Shown: one piece after another, positions 1-8,710 of the stretch | Numbering within the stretch: the stretch's first letter is position 1 | Layout of the letters: every line of letters starts with the position of its first letter | From: Candidimonas sp. | GTDB taxonomy: Bacteria; Pseudomonadota; Gammaproteobacteria; Burkholderiales; Burkholderiaceae_B | Length of the DNA stretch: 38,982 nt | Reading direction: 5' to 3' | NCBI GenBank assembly: GCA_004297945.1 | Contig: SCRC01000041.1 | Coordinates: 1 to 38,982 of the forward strand | Notes under the pieces: generated by a model | Databases searched by the model: none | What the model was told of the DNA's origin: nothing | The model's input: only the letters and a program-made list of their open reading frames with translations | Position numbers and translations under genes: made by a program

Positions 1-84
1 GCGCAACTGGGCGATGATTTCCGAGACGGAAGAAATCTCGTAGGATTGGGGATCGGCGAAAACCGCTGCGGCGGGGTTGCTCAT
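1..84 (-). CDS. 5' end of an unidentified gene, cut by the window edge
   Basis: A reading frame starts at an ATG whose complement is at 82-84 and runs without a stop to base 1, giving 28 residues that begin MSNPAAAVFADPQSYEIS. It is divergent from the IclR regulator at 194, a common arrangement for an IclR protein and its target. I do not recognise the product from so short a piece. That it is a real gene is inferred from the open frame, its codon use and the divergent layout. Confidence 0.55.
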   Translation of the reverse strand, partial: MSNPAAAVFADPQSYEISSVSEIIAQLR

Positions 85-193
85 GGCGATAGGCTCAGTA
101 GAAAGTTGACTAATTTTAACGCCTCTATACCGATACTAACCCGCAAACCCAAACCCTAGTACTATTGGCCTGCTTTTAGACGATTTTCCGATA
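85..193. promoter_or_regulatory. divergent intergenic region upstream of the IclR gene
   Basis: This is a 109-base AT-richer gap between two divergent starts. It contains TTGACT near 106 and TATACC near 126 on the plus strand, but the spacing is too short for a good sigma-70 promoter, so no promoter is claimed. IclR proteins usually bind such gaps and control the divergent gene. No clear palindrome was found. Confidence 0.4.
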
Positions 194-1030
194 ATGGCCG
201 ACCAAAAACTTTCAGCCCCGCCCAACGACGGGCGACGTAGCATTCAGTCTGTGGAAACCGGGTTCCCCCTCTTGGCCAGCCTGGTCGATGCGGGCGTGCC
301 TCTCACTCTGCGTGACCTCGCAACGCGCGCAGGCATGACCTCGGCCAAGGCGCACCCCTATCTGGTCAGTTTCGTGCGTGTGGGCCTGGTGCAGCAAGAC
401 AACACCACCGGACACTACGAGCTAGGCCCCTTCGCGCTGCAAATGGGCCTGGTCAGCTTGCAGCGGCTGGACCCGGTGCGCATCGCCCTGCCCTACGTCA
501 ACCAGCTGGCCGATCAGATCGGGCACACGCTGGCCATTGCCGTTCTGGGCTCGCACGGGCCGACCATGATCCATATCTGCGAAGCCAGCTATCCAGTGCA
601 TGTGAACATGCGCAAAGGGACCGTCATGTCGATGCTGCATACGGCCACGGGCCACGTCTTCGCCGCGTGGCTGCCGCCTAAAGTCGCCCAGCACTACATC
701 GACCGGGAAGCGGGCGATGCTGCCGTGGTCACCAGCATCGGCCAGCACCCCCCCAGCGCCCAAGCCATGAAAGCGCTATTGGCCGATATCCGAACCCACG
801 GGCTGGCTCGCGCACTGGGCAATCCTTTGCCCGGCATCGACGCGTTTTCCATACCGGTGTTCGACCATTCCGGCAATATTGCGCTGGCCTTGACTTGTCT
901 GGGGCCCAGCACCTTGTTCGATTCCCGTTGGGAAAGCCCGATTGCGCATTCATTAAGGGAATGCGCCGACACCCTGTCCAGGCGCCTGGGTTATAAACCA
1001 CCCAAGCTCGCCGACGTGCAAGCGTCTTGA
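194..1030 (+). CDS. IclR-family transcriptional regulator
   Basis: The 278-residue protein has the IclR layout. An N-terminal winged helix-turn-helix spans about residues 15-75 (RRSIQSVETGFPLLASLVDAG, then LRDLATRAGMTSAKAHPYLVS). A C-terminal effector-binding domain follows from about 95 to 265. Length matches the family (about 250-280). IclR proteins bind a small metabolite and repress or activate a neighbouring catabolic operon; the divergent gene at 1-84 is the likely target, but its identity and the effector are unknown. The ATG at 194 is the only reasonable start, though it has no strong ribosome binding site. Confidence 0.88.
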   Translation: MADQKLSAPPNDGRRSIQSVETGFPLLASLVDAGVPLTLRDLATRAGMTSAKAHPYLVSFVRVGLVQQDNTTGHYELGPFALQMGLVSLQRLDPVRIALPYVNQLADQIGHTLAIAVLGSHGPTMIHICEASYPVHVNMRKGTVMSMLHTATGHVFAAWLPPKVAQHYIDREAGDAAVVTSIGQHPPSAQAMKALLADIRTHGLARALGNPLPGIDAFSIPVFDHSGNIALALTCLGPSTLFDSRWESPIAHSLRECADTLSRRLGYKPPKLADVQAS

Positions 1031-1045
1031 TTTCGAGCGGCGAAC

Positions 1046-2596
1046 ATGGAAGAACGAGAACTCAAACTACACGTCCCGGCCAACGCACGCACGGCAATCG
1101 AACGGCAGTTGCGCAGCCAACAGGCCGACGAAATCGCTTTGCATGCCCTGTATTTCGATACGGCTGGGCGCGAACTGGCGCGGGCCAGGATCTCGCTGCG
1201 CTTGCGCCAGGAAGGCACGCACTGGGTACAGACCTTGAAGGCGCCGGGCGCAGACGCCCTGTCGCGCATCGAAATCAACCAGCCGCGTAGCGCACCGACA
1301 CTGGACTTATCGTTTTACGAAGGCAGCGAACTCTCGGCCGTGTTTTCCCGGCTCAAACGCCCGTTGGCGTTGCGTTACGAAACGCGAGTCACGCGCCTGG
1401 TGCAGAAGATTCCCACGCCATCCGGGATGGTGGAGTTGGCGTATGACCAAGGGGTGATCTGCGCGGGTGGACTTGAGCTGCCCATTAGCGAAATCGAATT
1501 CGAACTGCTCAAAGGCAATGTTCGCAGCCTGTTCGTCCTGGGCCGAAAATGGACTCGGCAACATGGCCTGATCCTGGATCTGAGAAGCAAAGCGGAAAGG
1601 GGCGACGCCCTGGCTGCTGCGGCGCAAGCCTCGCTGGCGTCGGGCGACAAAGGCCCGCCATCACCGGCCGCGCTCGCCGCCGAATATCTCATCAAGCCGC
1701 AACGCGCCACCCTACCCCGTCTTAAATCGGGCATGTCTACCGCTCAGGCCTACCGGGCCTGCGCCGACGAGTGCCTCAACCAGATCATCCGCAATACCGC
1801 ATTTGTCGCAGGCGTTGACAGCGCCCTGGCCGACGAGGCCTTGCGCATCGAATATGTTCACCAATTGCGGGTAGGCATACGCCGCCTGCGCTCATGCTGG
1901 CGCTTATATCGCGACTGGATCGCGCCCATAACGCCACGAACCGAAGCCCAGATACGCCAGAATTTCGACGCCTTGGGCCAGACGCGCGACGATGATGTAG
2001 TGCGGCATGCCATCGCGCCTCTCATCGAACGGGCGGGCATGCCGCCCTGTGCCTTGCCCGAAGCACGACCCCATACGACCGACCATCCAGAAGCCCTGGT
2101 GAGCCGCGCCCCATTCCAGATTCTGTTGTTGAATTTGCTCGAAGGCGCTATTGCGCCGGCAAGAACGACCGCTACAGCCATCGCCCAAAACCCACCCGTC
2201 CACGCCCTACCCTTGAAAACGATGCTTGCCGGCGTGTTGAATAAGTGGCTCAGGCAAATCGTTCGGCAAGGCGACGAGTTTGCCCTGTTGACGATCGAAG
2301 GCCAGCACGACTTGCGCAAGAAAGTAAAACGCCTGCGCTACAGCCTGAATTTTTCCCAGGCGCTGCTTGCCAGAACGGCCCTGGAACGCGTGTTGACCGA
2401 ACTGGCGCATACCCAGGAGATTCTGGGCGAGTTAAACGACTTGTATGTAGCCCAGGAATACTACGAAACGCTCGTGGCAGCGCAGCCCCAGGCCTGGTTT
2501 GCGGTGGGCTGGCTTCGCGCGATGCAGGATCAAAAGAAGTACGCCGCACAGGCGGCCTTCAAGGCCCTGGCCGCCGCCGGCAAGCTGAAAACATAG
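1046..2596 (+). CDS. CYTH-CHAD domain protein (putative inorganic triphosphatase)
   Basis: This 516-residue protein joins two domains. The N-terminal CYTH domain (about 1-200) opens with the metal-binding ExExK signature at residues 3-7 (EREL-K) and keeps the basic patch SLRLRQEG plus VQTLKAPG that binds polyphosphate. The C-terminal CHAD domain (about 230-510) is alpha-helical and has its conserved histidine/arginine helices, YVHQLRVGIRRLRS and HDLRKKVKRLRYSL. CYTH enzymes such as E. coli YgiF hydrolyse inorganic triphosphate, and CHAD domains bind polyphosphate, so a cytoplasmic polyphosphate role is likely. It lies 15 bases after the IclR gene and converges on ftsY with 5 bases between the stops. 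Confidence 0.88.
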   Translation: MEERELKLHVPANARTAIERQLRSQQADEIALHALYFDTAGRELARARISLRLRQEGTHWVQTLKAPGADALSRIEINQPRSAPTLDLSFYEGSELSAVFSRLKRPLALRYETRVTRLVQKIPTPSGMVELAYDQGVICAGGLELPISEIEFELLKGNVRSLFVLGRKWTRQHGLILDLRSKAERGDALAAAAQASLASGDKGPPSPAALAAEYLIKPQRATLPRLKSGMSTAQAYRACADECLNQIIRNTAFVAGVDSALADEALRIEYVHQLRVGIRRLRSCWRLYRDWIAPITPRTEAQIRQNFDALGQTRDDDVVRHAIAPLIERAGMPPCALPEARPHTTDHPEALVSRAPFQILLLNLLEGAIAPARTTATAIAQNPPVHALPLKTMLAGVLNKWLRQIVRQGDEFALLTIEGQHDLRKKVKRLRYSLNFSQALLARTALERVLTELAHTQEILGELNDLYVAQEYYETLVAAQPQAWFAVGWLRAMQDQKKYAAQAAFKALAAAGKLKT

Positions 2597-2601
2597 CGAA
2601 A

Positions 2602-3714
2602 TTATTCGCCGACCAACGCGGCGGCGAAATCTCGCGCTACAAACGGCTGCAAATCGTCCAGGCCTTCGCCCACACCTATCCAGTAAACAGGGATCGGCCG
2701 CACGCCCTGACTGCCTGCGGCCACCGCAGCCAGGGTGCCGCCTTTGGCCGTGCCATCCAGCTTGGTCACCACCAGCCCGGTTAAATTGACCGCTTCATCG
2801 AAGGCGCGAATCTGCGACAGCACGTTTTGCCCCGTATTGCCGTCGATGACCAGCAAAACCTCGTGAGGCGCGGCCGAATCGGCCTTGCCGATAACACGGC
2901 GGATTTTCTTCAATTCTTCCATAAGATGCAGCTGCGTGGGCAAGCGGCCCGCTGTATCGATCATGACCACATCGGCCTGACGTGCGCGCCCTGCGTTCAC
3001 CGCATCAAAGGCCACTGCGGCCGCGTCGCCGCCGTCTTGCGAGATCACCGTAACGTTATTTCGCGCCCCCCACTCGACCAGCTGCTCGCGCGCAGCCGCA
3101 CGGAAAGTATCGCCCGCCGCCAGCAAAACACTGGCCCCCTGGCGTTGGAAGGTATTAGCCAATTTGCCGATGGACGTCGTTTTGCCCGCCCCGTTTACCC
3201 CCGCGATCATGACCACCAGCGGGGCAAACCGCCCCAGCGGAAATGGCTTTTCAAGAGGCGCCAGATGGTTGGCCAGAATGTCGCGCAGCGCCGCCCTGAC
3301 CGCTGCGGCATCATCGAGCCGGTCTTTGCGCACCCGTACGCGCAGGGCCGCCAAAAGCGTCTCCGTTGCCTCGACGCCAGCGTCAGCCATGATCAGCGCC
3401 GTTTCCAGATCGTCAAACAGTGACTCATCAACCTTGACGCCAACAAACAAGCCGCCCAGACTCTGGCCAGTACGCGACAGGCCCTGCTTCAAACGCGACA
3501 GCCAGTTTGCCTTGGCGCCCGGCGCCACAGGCGCCTGAGCCGGCTCTGCAACAGCATCTTGCCCCACGACTTCTGTGCTCGCCACCGCGTCGACGGGATC
3601 GGCAACGGGCTCCGCACGCGACTCAGCCATGTCGGCCTGCGGCAACGCGACCGGCCCCCCCTCCACCACCGGCTCATTCGAGCCCGGCTTCTTTCTTTTA
3701 AATAAACTAAACAT
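2602..3714 (-). CDS. ftsY: signal recognition particle receptor FtsY
   Basis: FtsY is the membrane-associated GTPase that docks ribosome-SRP complexes at the Sec translocon. The start at 3714 (MFSLFKRKKPG) gives 370 residues. A longer upstream frame is rejected because it would overlap rsmD on the other strand. An acidic, Ala/Pro-rich A domain (about 10-70) precedes the helical N domain (about 70-160) and the GTPase G domain. P-loop GVNGAGKT is at 172-179, DTAGR at 253-257 and TKLD at 317-320, followed by GTAKGG. All motifs are intact. It is divergent from rsmD, a conserved arrangement in betaproteobacteria. Confidence 0.97.
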   Translation of the reverse strand: MFSLFKRKKPGSNEPVVEGGPVALPQADMAESRAEPVADPVDAVASTEVVGQDAVAEPAQAPVAPGAKANWLSRLKQGLSRTGQSLGGLFVGVKVDESLFDDLETALIMADAGVEATETLLAALRVRVRKDRLDDAAAVRAALRDILANHLAPLEKPFPLGRFAPLVVMIAGVNGAGKTTSIGKLANTFQRQGASVLLAAGDTFRAAAREQLVEWGARNNVTVISQDGGDAAAVAFDAVNAGRARQADVVMIDTAGRLPTQLHLMEELKKIRRVIGKADSAAPHEVLLVIDGNTGQNVLSQIRAFDEAVNLTGLVVTKLDGTAKGGTLAAVAAGSQGVRPIPVYWIGVGEGLDDLQPFVARDFAAALVGE

Positions 3715-3774
3715 AGGCTTTACACTACCCAGTATCCACTTGGTTAGAGGGCAACCCCCGGTATCAAACATGCC

Positions 3775-4371
3775 ATGAAAAAGCATCTTGTCCGTATTGT
3801 AGGCGGTGATTACCGTCGCACTGTTATCCCCGTCATCGACGCCAAAGGCCTGCGGCCCACGCCCGACCGTGTTCGGGAAACCCTCTACAACTGGCTGCAG
3901 CATCTTTGGGATCAGGATTTTTCGGCCAGGCGCGTGCTCGACCTCTTTGCCGGAACTGGCGCCCTGGGCTTCGAGGCCGCCTCCAGAGGGGTTGAACAAG
4001 TGCAAATGGTGGAGTCCAACCGAGACGCCGTGGCAGCGCTGCACGCATTGCGCAGCAAGCTACAGGCCCATCAGGTGCACATCCACGCCGGCGATGCGCG
4101 CCTGGTTTTACCCAAGCTGCACGCCACGCCTTTCGACCTGATCTTGCTTGACCCGCCCTTCGGATATCAATGGCTGGACGCCTTATGGCCCGCATTGCCG
4201 CCCATTTTGCAGCCGAGTGGCCTGGTTTACGTTGAAGCGGAATCCACGATCTCGCCCCCTGAAACATTCGAATTGCTGCGTAGCGGCCAGGCCGGCCAGG
4301 TGCACTACCATTTGCTACGATTTGCTGCAATGCAAAAAAAAGTCAATAATCCTGAAACCAATAAGCCGTAG
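3775..4371 (+). CDS. rsmD: 16S rRNA (guanine-966-N2)-methyltransferase RsmD
   Basis: RsmD methylates G966 of 16S rRNA with S-adenosylmethionine during 30S assembly. The 198-residue protein begins with the family's RIVGGDYR, followed by GLRPTPDRVRETLYNWL. The SAM-binding motif is DLFAGTGALGFEAASRG at about 62-78, and the catalytic motif DPPFGY follows at about 125-130. Length is typical. It is divergent from ftsY with 60 bases between the starts and leads into coaD, so the two may be co-transcribed across the REP-like element at 4399. Confidence 0.95.
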   Translation: MKKHLVRIVGGDYRRTVIPVIDAKGLRPTPDRVRETLYNWLQHLWDQDFSARRVLDLFAGTGALGFEAASRGVEQVQMVESNRDAVAALHALRSKLQAHQVHIHAGDARLVLPKLHATPFDLILLDPPFGYQWLDALWPALPPILQPSGLVYVEAESTISPPETFELLRSGQAGQVHYHLLRFAAMQKKVNNPETNKP

Positions 4372-4398
4372 CGGCCATGTACCAATAATCCGTGGCGT

Positions 4399-4424
4399 GT
4401 AGCGGCACCCCTTGTGGGTGCCAT
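4399..4424 (+). repeat. REP-like hairpin, copy 1 (GTAG foot, plus orientation)
   Basis: GTAGC is followed by arm GGCACCC, loop CTTGT, arm GGGTGCC, then AT. It sits between rsmD and coaD. This is the GGCACCC stem variant. A GTAGCGG-CCATG fragment at 4368-4379, overlapping the rsmD stop, resembles the same element with the hairpin missing. Confidence 0.85.
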
Positions 4425-4473
4425 CCGCTCCGAACCCATTTATCAACCACCTCCATCGATCTTCGGAACCCGC

Positions 4474-4983
4474 ATGATTACTGCCATCTATCCCGGAACA
4501 TTCGACCCGCTGACGCGTGGTCACGAAGACCTGGTGCGCCGCGCGGCCAGCCTGTTTGACCGGGTCGTCGTCGGTGTTGCTCACAGCCACGCCAAAAAGC
4601 CGTTCTTTACCATCAGCGAACGGGTCAAAATAGCCGAAGAAGTACTGGGCCATTACCCCAACGTCGAAGTCAAAAGCTTTGCCGGGCTGCTTAAGGACTT
4701 TGTACGTGACCAGGAAGGGCGCGTGATTGTGCGAGGCCTGCGCGCCGTGTCGGACTTCGAATACGAGTTTCAGATGGCGGGCATGAATCGCCACCTGCTG
4801 CCCGAAGTCGAAACCCTGTTCATGACGCCCTCGGATCAATATCAATTCATTTCAGGCACTATCGTGCGTGAAATTGCCATTCTGGGTGGCGATGTCAGCA
4901 AATTTGTCTTTCCCTCGGTGGAACGCTGGTTGCACAGCAAGGCCAAGACACACCGTGCCCTGGAAGACGAAGAAGACAATTAA
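4474..4983 (+). CDS. coaD: pantetheine-phosphate adenylyltransferase (CoA biosynthesis)
   Basis: CoaD transfers AMP from ATP to 4'-phosphopantetheine to make dephospho-CoA, the penultimate step of CoA synthesis. From ATG 4474 ([20 protein letters not shown]) the protein has 169 residues, the usual size. The nucleotidyltransferase T/HxGH motif is TRGH at 14-17, and the C-terminal [10 protein letters not shown] corresponds to the family's ISSTxVRE signature. The upstream in-frame ATG at 4414 lies inside the REP-like element and is rejected. GGAAC upstream is a weak ribosome binding site. The order coaD then ferredoxin is common in betaproteobacteria. Confidence 0.95.
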   Translation: MITAIYPGTFDPLTRGHEDLVRRAASLFDRVVVGVAHSHAKKPFFTISERVKIAEEVLGHYPNVEVKSFAGLLKDFVRDQEGRVIVRGLRAVSDFEYEFQMAGMNRHLLPEVETLFMTPSDQYQFISGTIVREIAILGGDVSKFVFPSVERWLHSKAKTHRALEDEEDN

Positions 4984-5045
4984 GCGCCCGACGTGGGTTC
5001 GCACTACACTAAGCCTTGTGACAACGAACAGGCAAGACTAGCGCC

Positions 5046-5297
5046 ATGGCTTTGCGCATTACCGACGAGTGCATCAACTGCGATGTTTGCGAAACGCAGT
5101 GTCCGAACCAAGCCATTTCAATGGGCCCCGATATCTACGAAATCAACCCGGACATGTGCACCGAGTGCGTAGGGCATTTTGGCGAGCCTCAATGCCAGGT
5201 TGTCTGCCCCGTCGATTGCATCGAGGTCGATCCGCAACACCGGGAAAGCCAGGATATTTTGTTGGCCAGATTTCAGGCGTTGACCGAAACCCTCTGA
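5046..5297 (+). CDS. YfhL/Alvin-type 2[4Fe-4S] ferredoxin
   Basis: This 83-residue protein has two cysteine sets. The first is Cys 9, 12, 15 and 19 in CINCDVCETQCP. The second is Cys 38, 41, 50 and 54, with the long CxxC-x8-CxxxC spacing typical of the Allochromatium/YfhL ferredoxin group. It is a low-potential cytoplasmic electron carrier; the partner is not evident from the context. It lies 62 bases after coaD, the usual position in this order of bacteria. The C-terminal tail DPQHRESQDILLARFQAL is also typical. Confidence 0.93.
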   Translation: MALRITDECINCDVCETQCPNQAISMGPDIYEINPDMCTECVGHFGEPQCQVVCPVDCIEVDPQHRESQDILLARFQALTETL

Positions 5298-5356
5298 TTC
5301 CATTTCCAAATCAAACGTGCACTTTGTCAGCTTTGATTGACATACCTGCTGTATTG

Positions 5357-5382
5357 ATGGCAGCCACAAGGGCTGCCGCTAC
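5357..5382 (-). repeat. REP-like hairpin, copy 2 (minus orientation)
   Basis: Read on the minus strand it is GTAGC, arm GGCAGCC, loop CTTGT, arm GGCTGCC, AT. It lies between the convergent ferredoxin and MOSC-type genes. The rest of the 134-base gap shows no other recognisable signal. Confidence 0.88.
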
Positions 5383-5431
5383 ACCTGCGTTTCGCTTTCG
5401 CATTCACGATTGATTTTGAAAAAGCATGACG

Positions 5432-5818
5432 CTACACGTCCCAGCGCACCGCGGGCGCGTCGGGGTGCACTTTGACCAGCCGACTAGGCGTTCCCAGGCA
5501 ATTTGATACCCAGGCCGCGGCAAGTTCGCCTTCGTCCACAACGTCTATGGTCTGCGTGCCAACGGTGGCCTGACGACGAACGCTGTCATCGTCTTCGATC
5601 ACATCGAGCGGTATATCCATGCGCAGCATGCCGGGAGCGCGCATCACCAAATAGCCGAAACGAATCGAAACATCTACCTGCGCCAGTTTGGGTTGATCAT
5701 GCTGAGTCAGTCTGCGCCAGTCGGCATCGACCACCATCCATTGCCGGTCGTAGGGAGCGGCGTCGCTGTTGTCAATCCCCGCGCACGCCTCGATGGGGAA
5801 ATAAAGTGTGGAGCTCAT
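5432..5818 (-). pseudogene. truncated MOSC N-terminal beta-barrel protein
   Basis: From the ATG at 5818 the frame gives 128 residues: LYFPIEACAG, then YDRQWMVVDADWRRLTQ, then a closing LGTPSRLVKVHPDAPAVRW. These match my recollection of the N-terminal beta-barrel domain of YcbX-like MOSC proteins (molybdenum-cofactor-linked reductases). Full-length members run to about 290 residues, with a C-terminal MOSC domain carrying the cofactor cysteine. Here a stop falls at the domain boundary and nothing downstream continues it. The start overlaps the asmA-like stop by four bases (ATGA), so translation is probably coupled. It is either a decayed gene or a stand-alone barrel domain. Confidence 0.7.
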
Positions 5819-8406
5819 TTGCCTAATAATCCTTTTAGTGCATTGCCTATGCTTCTGATGGTGTCCGACTTGGTGGACGGGGCCGTTTGAGCCGGCGCGC
5901 CCGGTTTGGGCATAAAGTCTTTGCCTACCTGATTCGACATAAGATCGAGCAGGCCATCGCGCACCGCTTGCTTGACGGCCTTGCTGCCAATTTCTTTCCA
6001 CTGTACATGGTATGCGAGCGCCGCGAAGGGTCCCGCCACGAGAATCGGCACAGTAACACCTTTAAGGCTGGCCAACGCCGGGCCAGCCTGACCCATAAGC
6101 GTATTGATCAAACGCACATTGACCAACAGTTCGAGCTGCTTGTTCACCAGGTCGATCGAATTGGGCGACCCTTCGGTGATGTGCAACATGGGGGAAACCA
6201 GGTTCAGCTTTTTAAACGTGCCCTGACCGCGCTCGAAAGCCAGTTGCGCATCAAGCGTCGAAAAATCAGTTTGTCGGGAGGCGTCGAACTTGGTCAGGAC
6301 CTCGGGCACCTGGCCGCTGAAGGCATTTGCCACCGCGCCACTGACCTCACCCAATGTTTGACCCACATTGATGCCCTTGACCGCTCCGTTCTGGATGTCG
6401 GCCTGCACCGTACCCGATAAATCTGCCTTCAAGGCAGCCACAGTCGCCCCCTGGGCATGCAGGTTCAATGCGATATTGCCAACCCCGCTTAGCTGGCTTG
6501 CGCTCGTCAGGCCGGTAAGCAGACCATCCACATTGACTTTGACCAGCGACAACTGGGCAGACATTGCGTTGTGCGTATCGGCCGAAAGCTTGCCGCTCAG
6601 CTTGCCCTGATACAGATCGGCCGAAAACGGCGCCACCTCAAGCCGGCCATTTTGCACTCGTACACCGGCGCTGAACTGACTGGCCTGCAGCTTGCGTATA
6701 GTGACATTCGCCACCCGAACCGTGCCGGTTAAATCGAGTGGCTGCAAAACTGATAAATCAACGCTGGCCGAAGGCTTGGGCACATTGGCAGGCGTTGCTG
6801 GCTTGGCCGCAGCGCTCGTAGCTGCGGGCTTGCCGCTGGCAGCGCCAGTTTTGGCAACACCAGCGGCAGCCTCCACTTTGGGATGCGTGGGCGGGAACAA
6901 TTTGTTGAAATCCAAGGTGTCGGCCTTTAGGTCGAACACAATTTTCGGATCGCTCAACCGGGTCGCCTTGAGCTTGAGATCAAGCTTGCTTCCGTTCAGG
7001 ATGGCATTGATTTCGCTGCTGACCTGGTCCGCGACCAGGTCAGCTCGCAGGCTTCCAATAAGCGGAAACTCAAAACTGTTACCGGGCAAAGACGGGTCTT
7101 CAATTTTGACGTCACCTTTGATGGCCGACAGCCCGCCCTGTTGCTTATAGGCGCTCCAGTTTGCCGGCGAAGATACTTTGAACTGCACCACGCGCTGCCC
7201 TTGCTTGAGCCCGCCTTCCAGTTTCAGTTCTTTCAGCGTCAGGTCGTTGGCATTGCCGCCCAATCCACTGATCCCTACGGCCAGCCCCAATATTTTTTGA
7301 GGGCCGGTCAGCTTGAGCGTACCCGACACCGCATCGCCTTTCGCCACGTCGGGCGAAATCGACAAGCTGGGCGCATCGACCGCAAGATCGAAATTCTGCG
7401 TGGGCAAAACACCTTTGGAGCGCAGCGACAGCTTTTCCAGCCGCAGCTTGGACTGGCTCTGATCGGCCTTTAGCTGAGGTACAGACAAATTGAAGCTGAA
7501 GTTTTTGACCGGATGAACACCTTGCAAGTTGCCTTGCAAGGCCAGCTCGAGATTGCTGGCCGTGAGCAGTCGCGAATACGCGCTGTAGGCCAAATTGCCG
7601 CGAAGGCTGACCGTCTTGGCATCGAACGCGCCCAAAGCGCCCGACATCTGCACATTGATCTTTTGCGCCGAATACACCTTTTGTTCGGGATTGATCCTCA
7701 CCACGGCCTGGCCGTCGAGACGGGCGGCGGCTTTAGGATAAACGCCAACCAGATTTCCCTTGAAGTCAACATCGAAGGGCTGATCAAAGGTTACGCGGCC
7801 GGTGTTGATCGCCAGATTTTCTATGCGGGTCCTGGCGCCGGTCTCGAAGTCGCGCAAATGGACTTCGCCATTTTTCAAGTCAAGGCCTCCGATATCTATC
7901 TGAAAATCGGCCCGTGCCGCCTCGTGGGCGGCCAGAAAGGACAGCGCGGTAGCCTTGGATTCGACCGCTGTGGACGGCGGATGGGACGTCGCATCTTCGA
8001 CCGATGCACCGTCCAGGAGATCCTGAAAATTGAAGTGTCCCGGCCGATCACGCACGATCCAGGCCTTAAAACCCGAAACGGCAACATGATCGACCACCAG
8101 TCGATTGAACATCAACGGCCAAATCGCCACGGCAAAGCGGGCGCTGTCAATCGAAGCGAATGTATTGGTGCTGTCGCGATCAGACAAAGACAGCCCGTGG
8201 ACCGACAGGCCTATGCGGGGAAAGAGCGATAGCTGGATATCACCCCTGATGGCCAAAGTACGATGATAGCGACTGTAGACGATCCCCTCAAGCTTGCTTT
8301 TGTAGGCGTTTGGATCGAAGGTCAGCAGAAAAATTGCCAGGCCGATCAAGGCGACAATTATCACCACCACCAATCCGAAAAGCACTCGCTTAAGCCAAAC
8401 TTTCAT
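5815..8406 (-). CDS. AsmA-family envelope protein
   Basis: This 863-residue protein has one N-terminal membrane segment (about 8-29, FGLVVVIIVALIGLAIFLL) and then a long beta-rich body in the cell envelope. It shows AsmA features: FDPNAYKSKLEGIVYSRY, then the LAIRGDIQLSLFPRIGLSVH segment near 50-70, and a C-terminal AsmA domain rich in alternating hydrophobic strands with NGAVKGINVGQTLGEV near 705. A low-complexity Ala/Pro/Lys linker lies at about 505-545. AsmA-like proteins are now seen as bridge-like phospholipid carriers between inner and outer membranes; that role here is inferred from family. The start ATG at 8406 is clear. Confidence 0.9.
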   Translation of the reverse strand: MKVWLKRVLFGLVVVIIVALIGLAIFLLTFDPNAYKSKLEGIVYSRYHRTLAIRGDIQLSLFPRIGLSVHGLSLSDRDSTNTFASIDSARFAVAIWPLMFNRLVVDHVAVSGFKAWIVRDRPGHFNFQDLLDGASVEDATSHPPSTAVESKATALSFLAAHEAARADFQIDIGGLDLKNGEVHLRDFETGARTRIENLAINTGRVTFDQPFDVDFKGNLVGVYPKAAARLDGQAVVRINPEQKVYSAQKINVQMSGALGAFDAKTVSLRGNLAYSAYSRLLTASNLELALQGNLQGVHPVKNFSFNLSVPQLKADQSQSKLRLEKLSLRSKGVLPTQNFDLAVDAPSLSISPDVAKGDAVSGTLKLTGPQKILGLAVGISGLGGNANDLTLKELKLEGGLKQGQRVVQFKVSSPANWSAYKQQGGLSAIKGDVKIEDPSLPGNSFEFPLIGSLRADLVADQVSSEINAILNGSKLDLKLKATRLSDPKIVFDLKADTLDFNKLFPPTHPKVEAAAGVAKTGAASGKPAATSAAAKPATPANVPKPSASVDLSVLQPLDLTGTVRVANVTIRKLQASQFSAGVRVQNGRLEVAPFSADLYQGKLSGKLSADTHNAMSAQLSLVKVNVDGLLTGLTSASQLSGVGNIALNLHAQGATVAALKADLSGTVQADIQNGAVKGINVGQTLGEVSGAVANAFSGQVPEVLTKFDASRQTDFSTLDAQLAFERGQGTFKKLNLVSPMLHITEGSPNSIDLVNKQLELLVNVRLINTLMGQAGPALASLKGVTVPILVAGPFAALAYHVQWKEIGSKAVKQAVRDGLLDLMSNQVGKDFMPKPGAPAQTAPSTKSDTIRSIGNALKGLLGK

Positions 8407-8710
8407 CCAATTTCGCCCTAAAAGCCTTGGGGGAGAGCCCCCAATTGACGCTCAATTCATTCAATACGTTGAATGCTAACCCATGCGCCCCGGATTTTTC
8501 CCGCCCCGCCCGGTTTTTCCGACAGAATCCTTACTGAATGTAATAGGATGCCATTGCCACAGAACCATATAGCTCAGCGCTATATAAGTATGATTGAATA
8601 ATCCGACTTGAATATGAAAAGGTCGGTACGATAAACGCTATGCGCCCGAGGCCCTTGGTTCCATGTACGCGCTTTCGGGTTCTTCTTTTCACCTACCATT
8701 CAAATTACCC
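8407..8710. other. 304-base divergent intergenic region with three small inverted repeats
   Basis: The gap separates the divergent asmA-like gene and metY. Three inverted repeats are visible. TTGGGGG/CCCCCAA with a four-base loop is at 8427-8444. CATTCAA-TACG-TTGAATG is at 8458-8475. ATATAGC-N5-GCTATAT is at 8567-8585. The last lies about 125 bases upstream of metY and could be an operator. I could not fit any known S-adenosylmethionine or S-adenosylhomocysteine riboswitch here. Confidence 0.5.

Noticed and set aside
8560..8710. A SAM or SAH riboswitch upstream of metY
   Set aside because: No pseudoknot or core consensus of the known classes could be fitted; only short palindromes are present.
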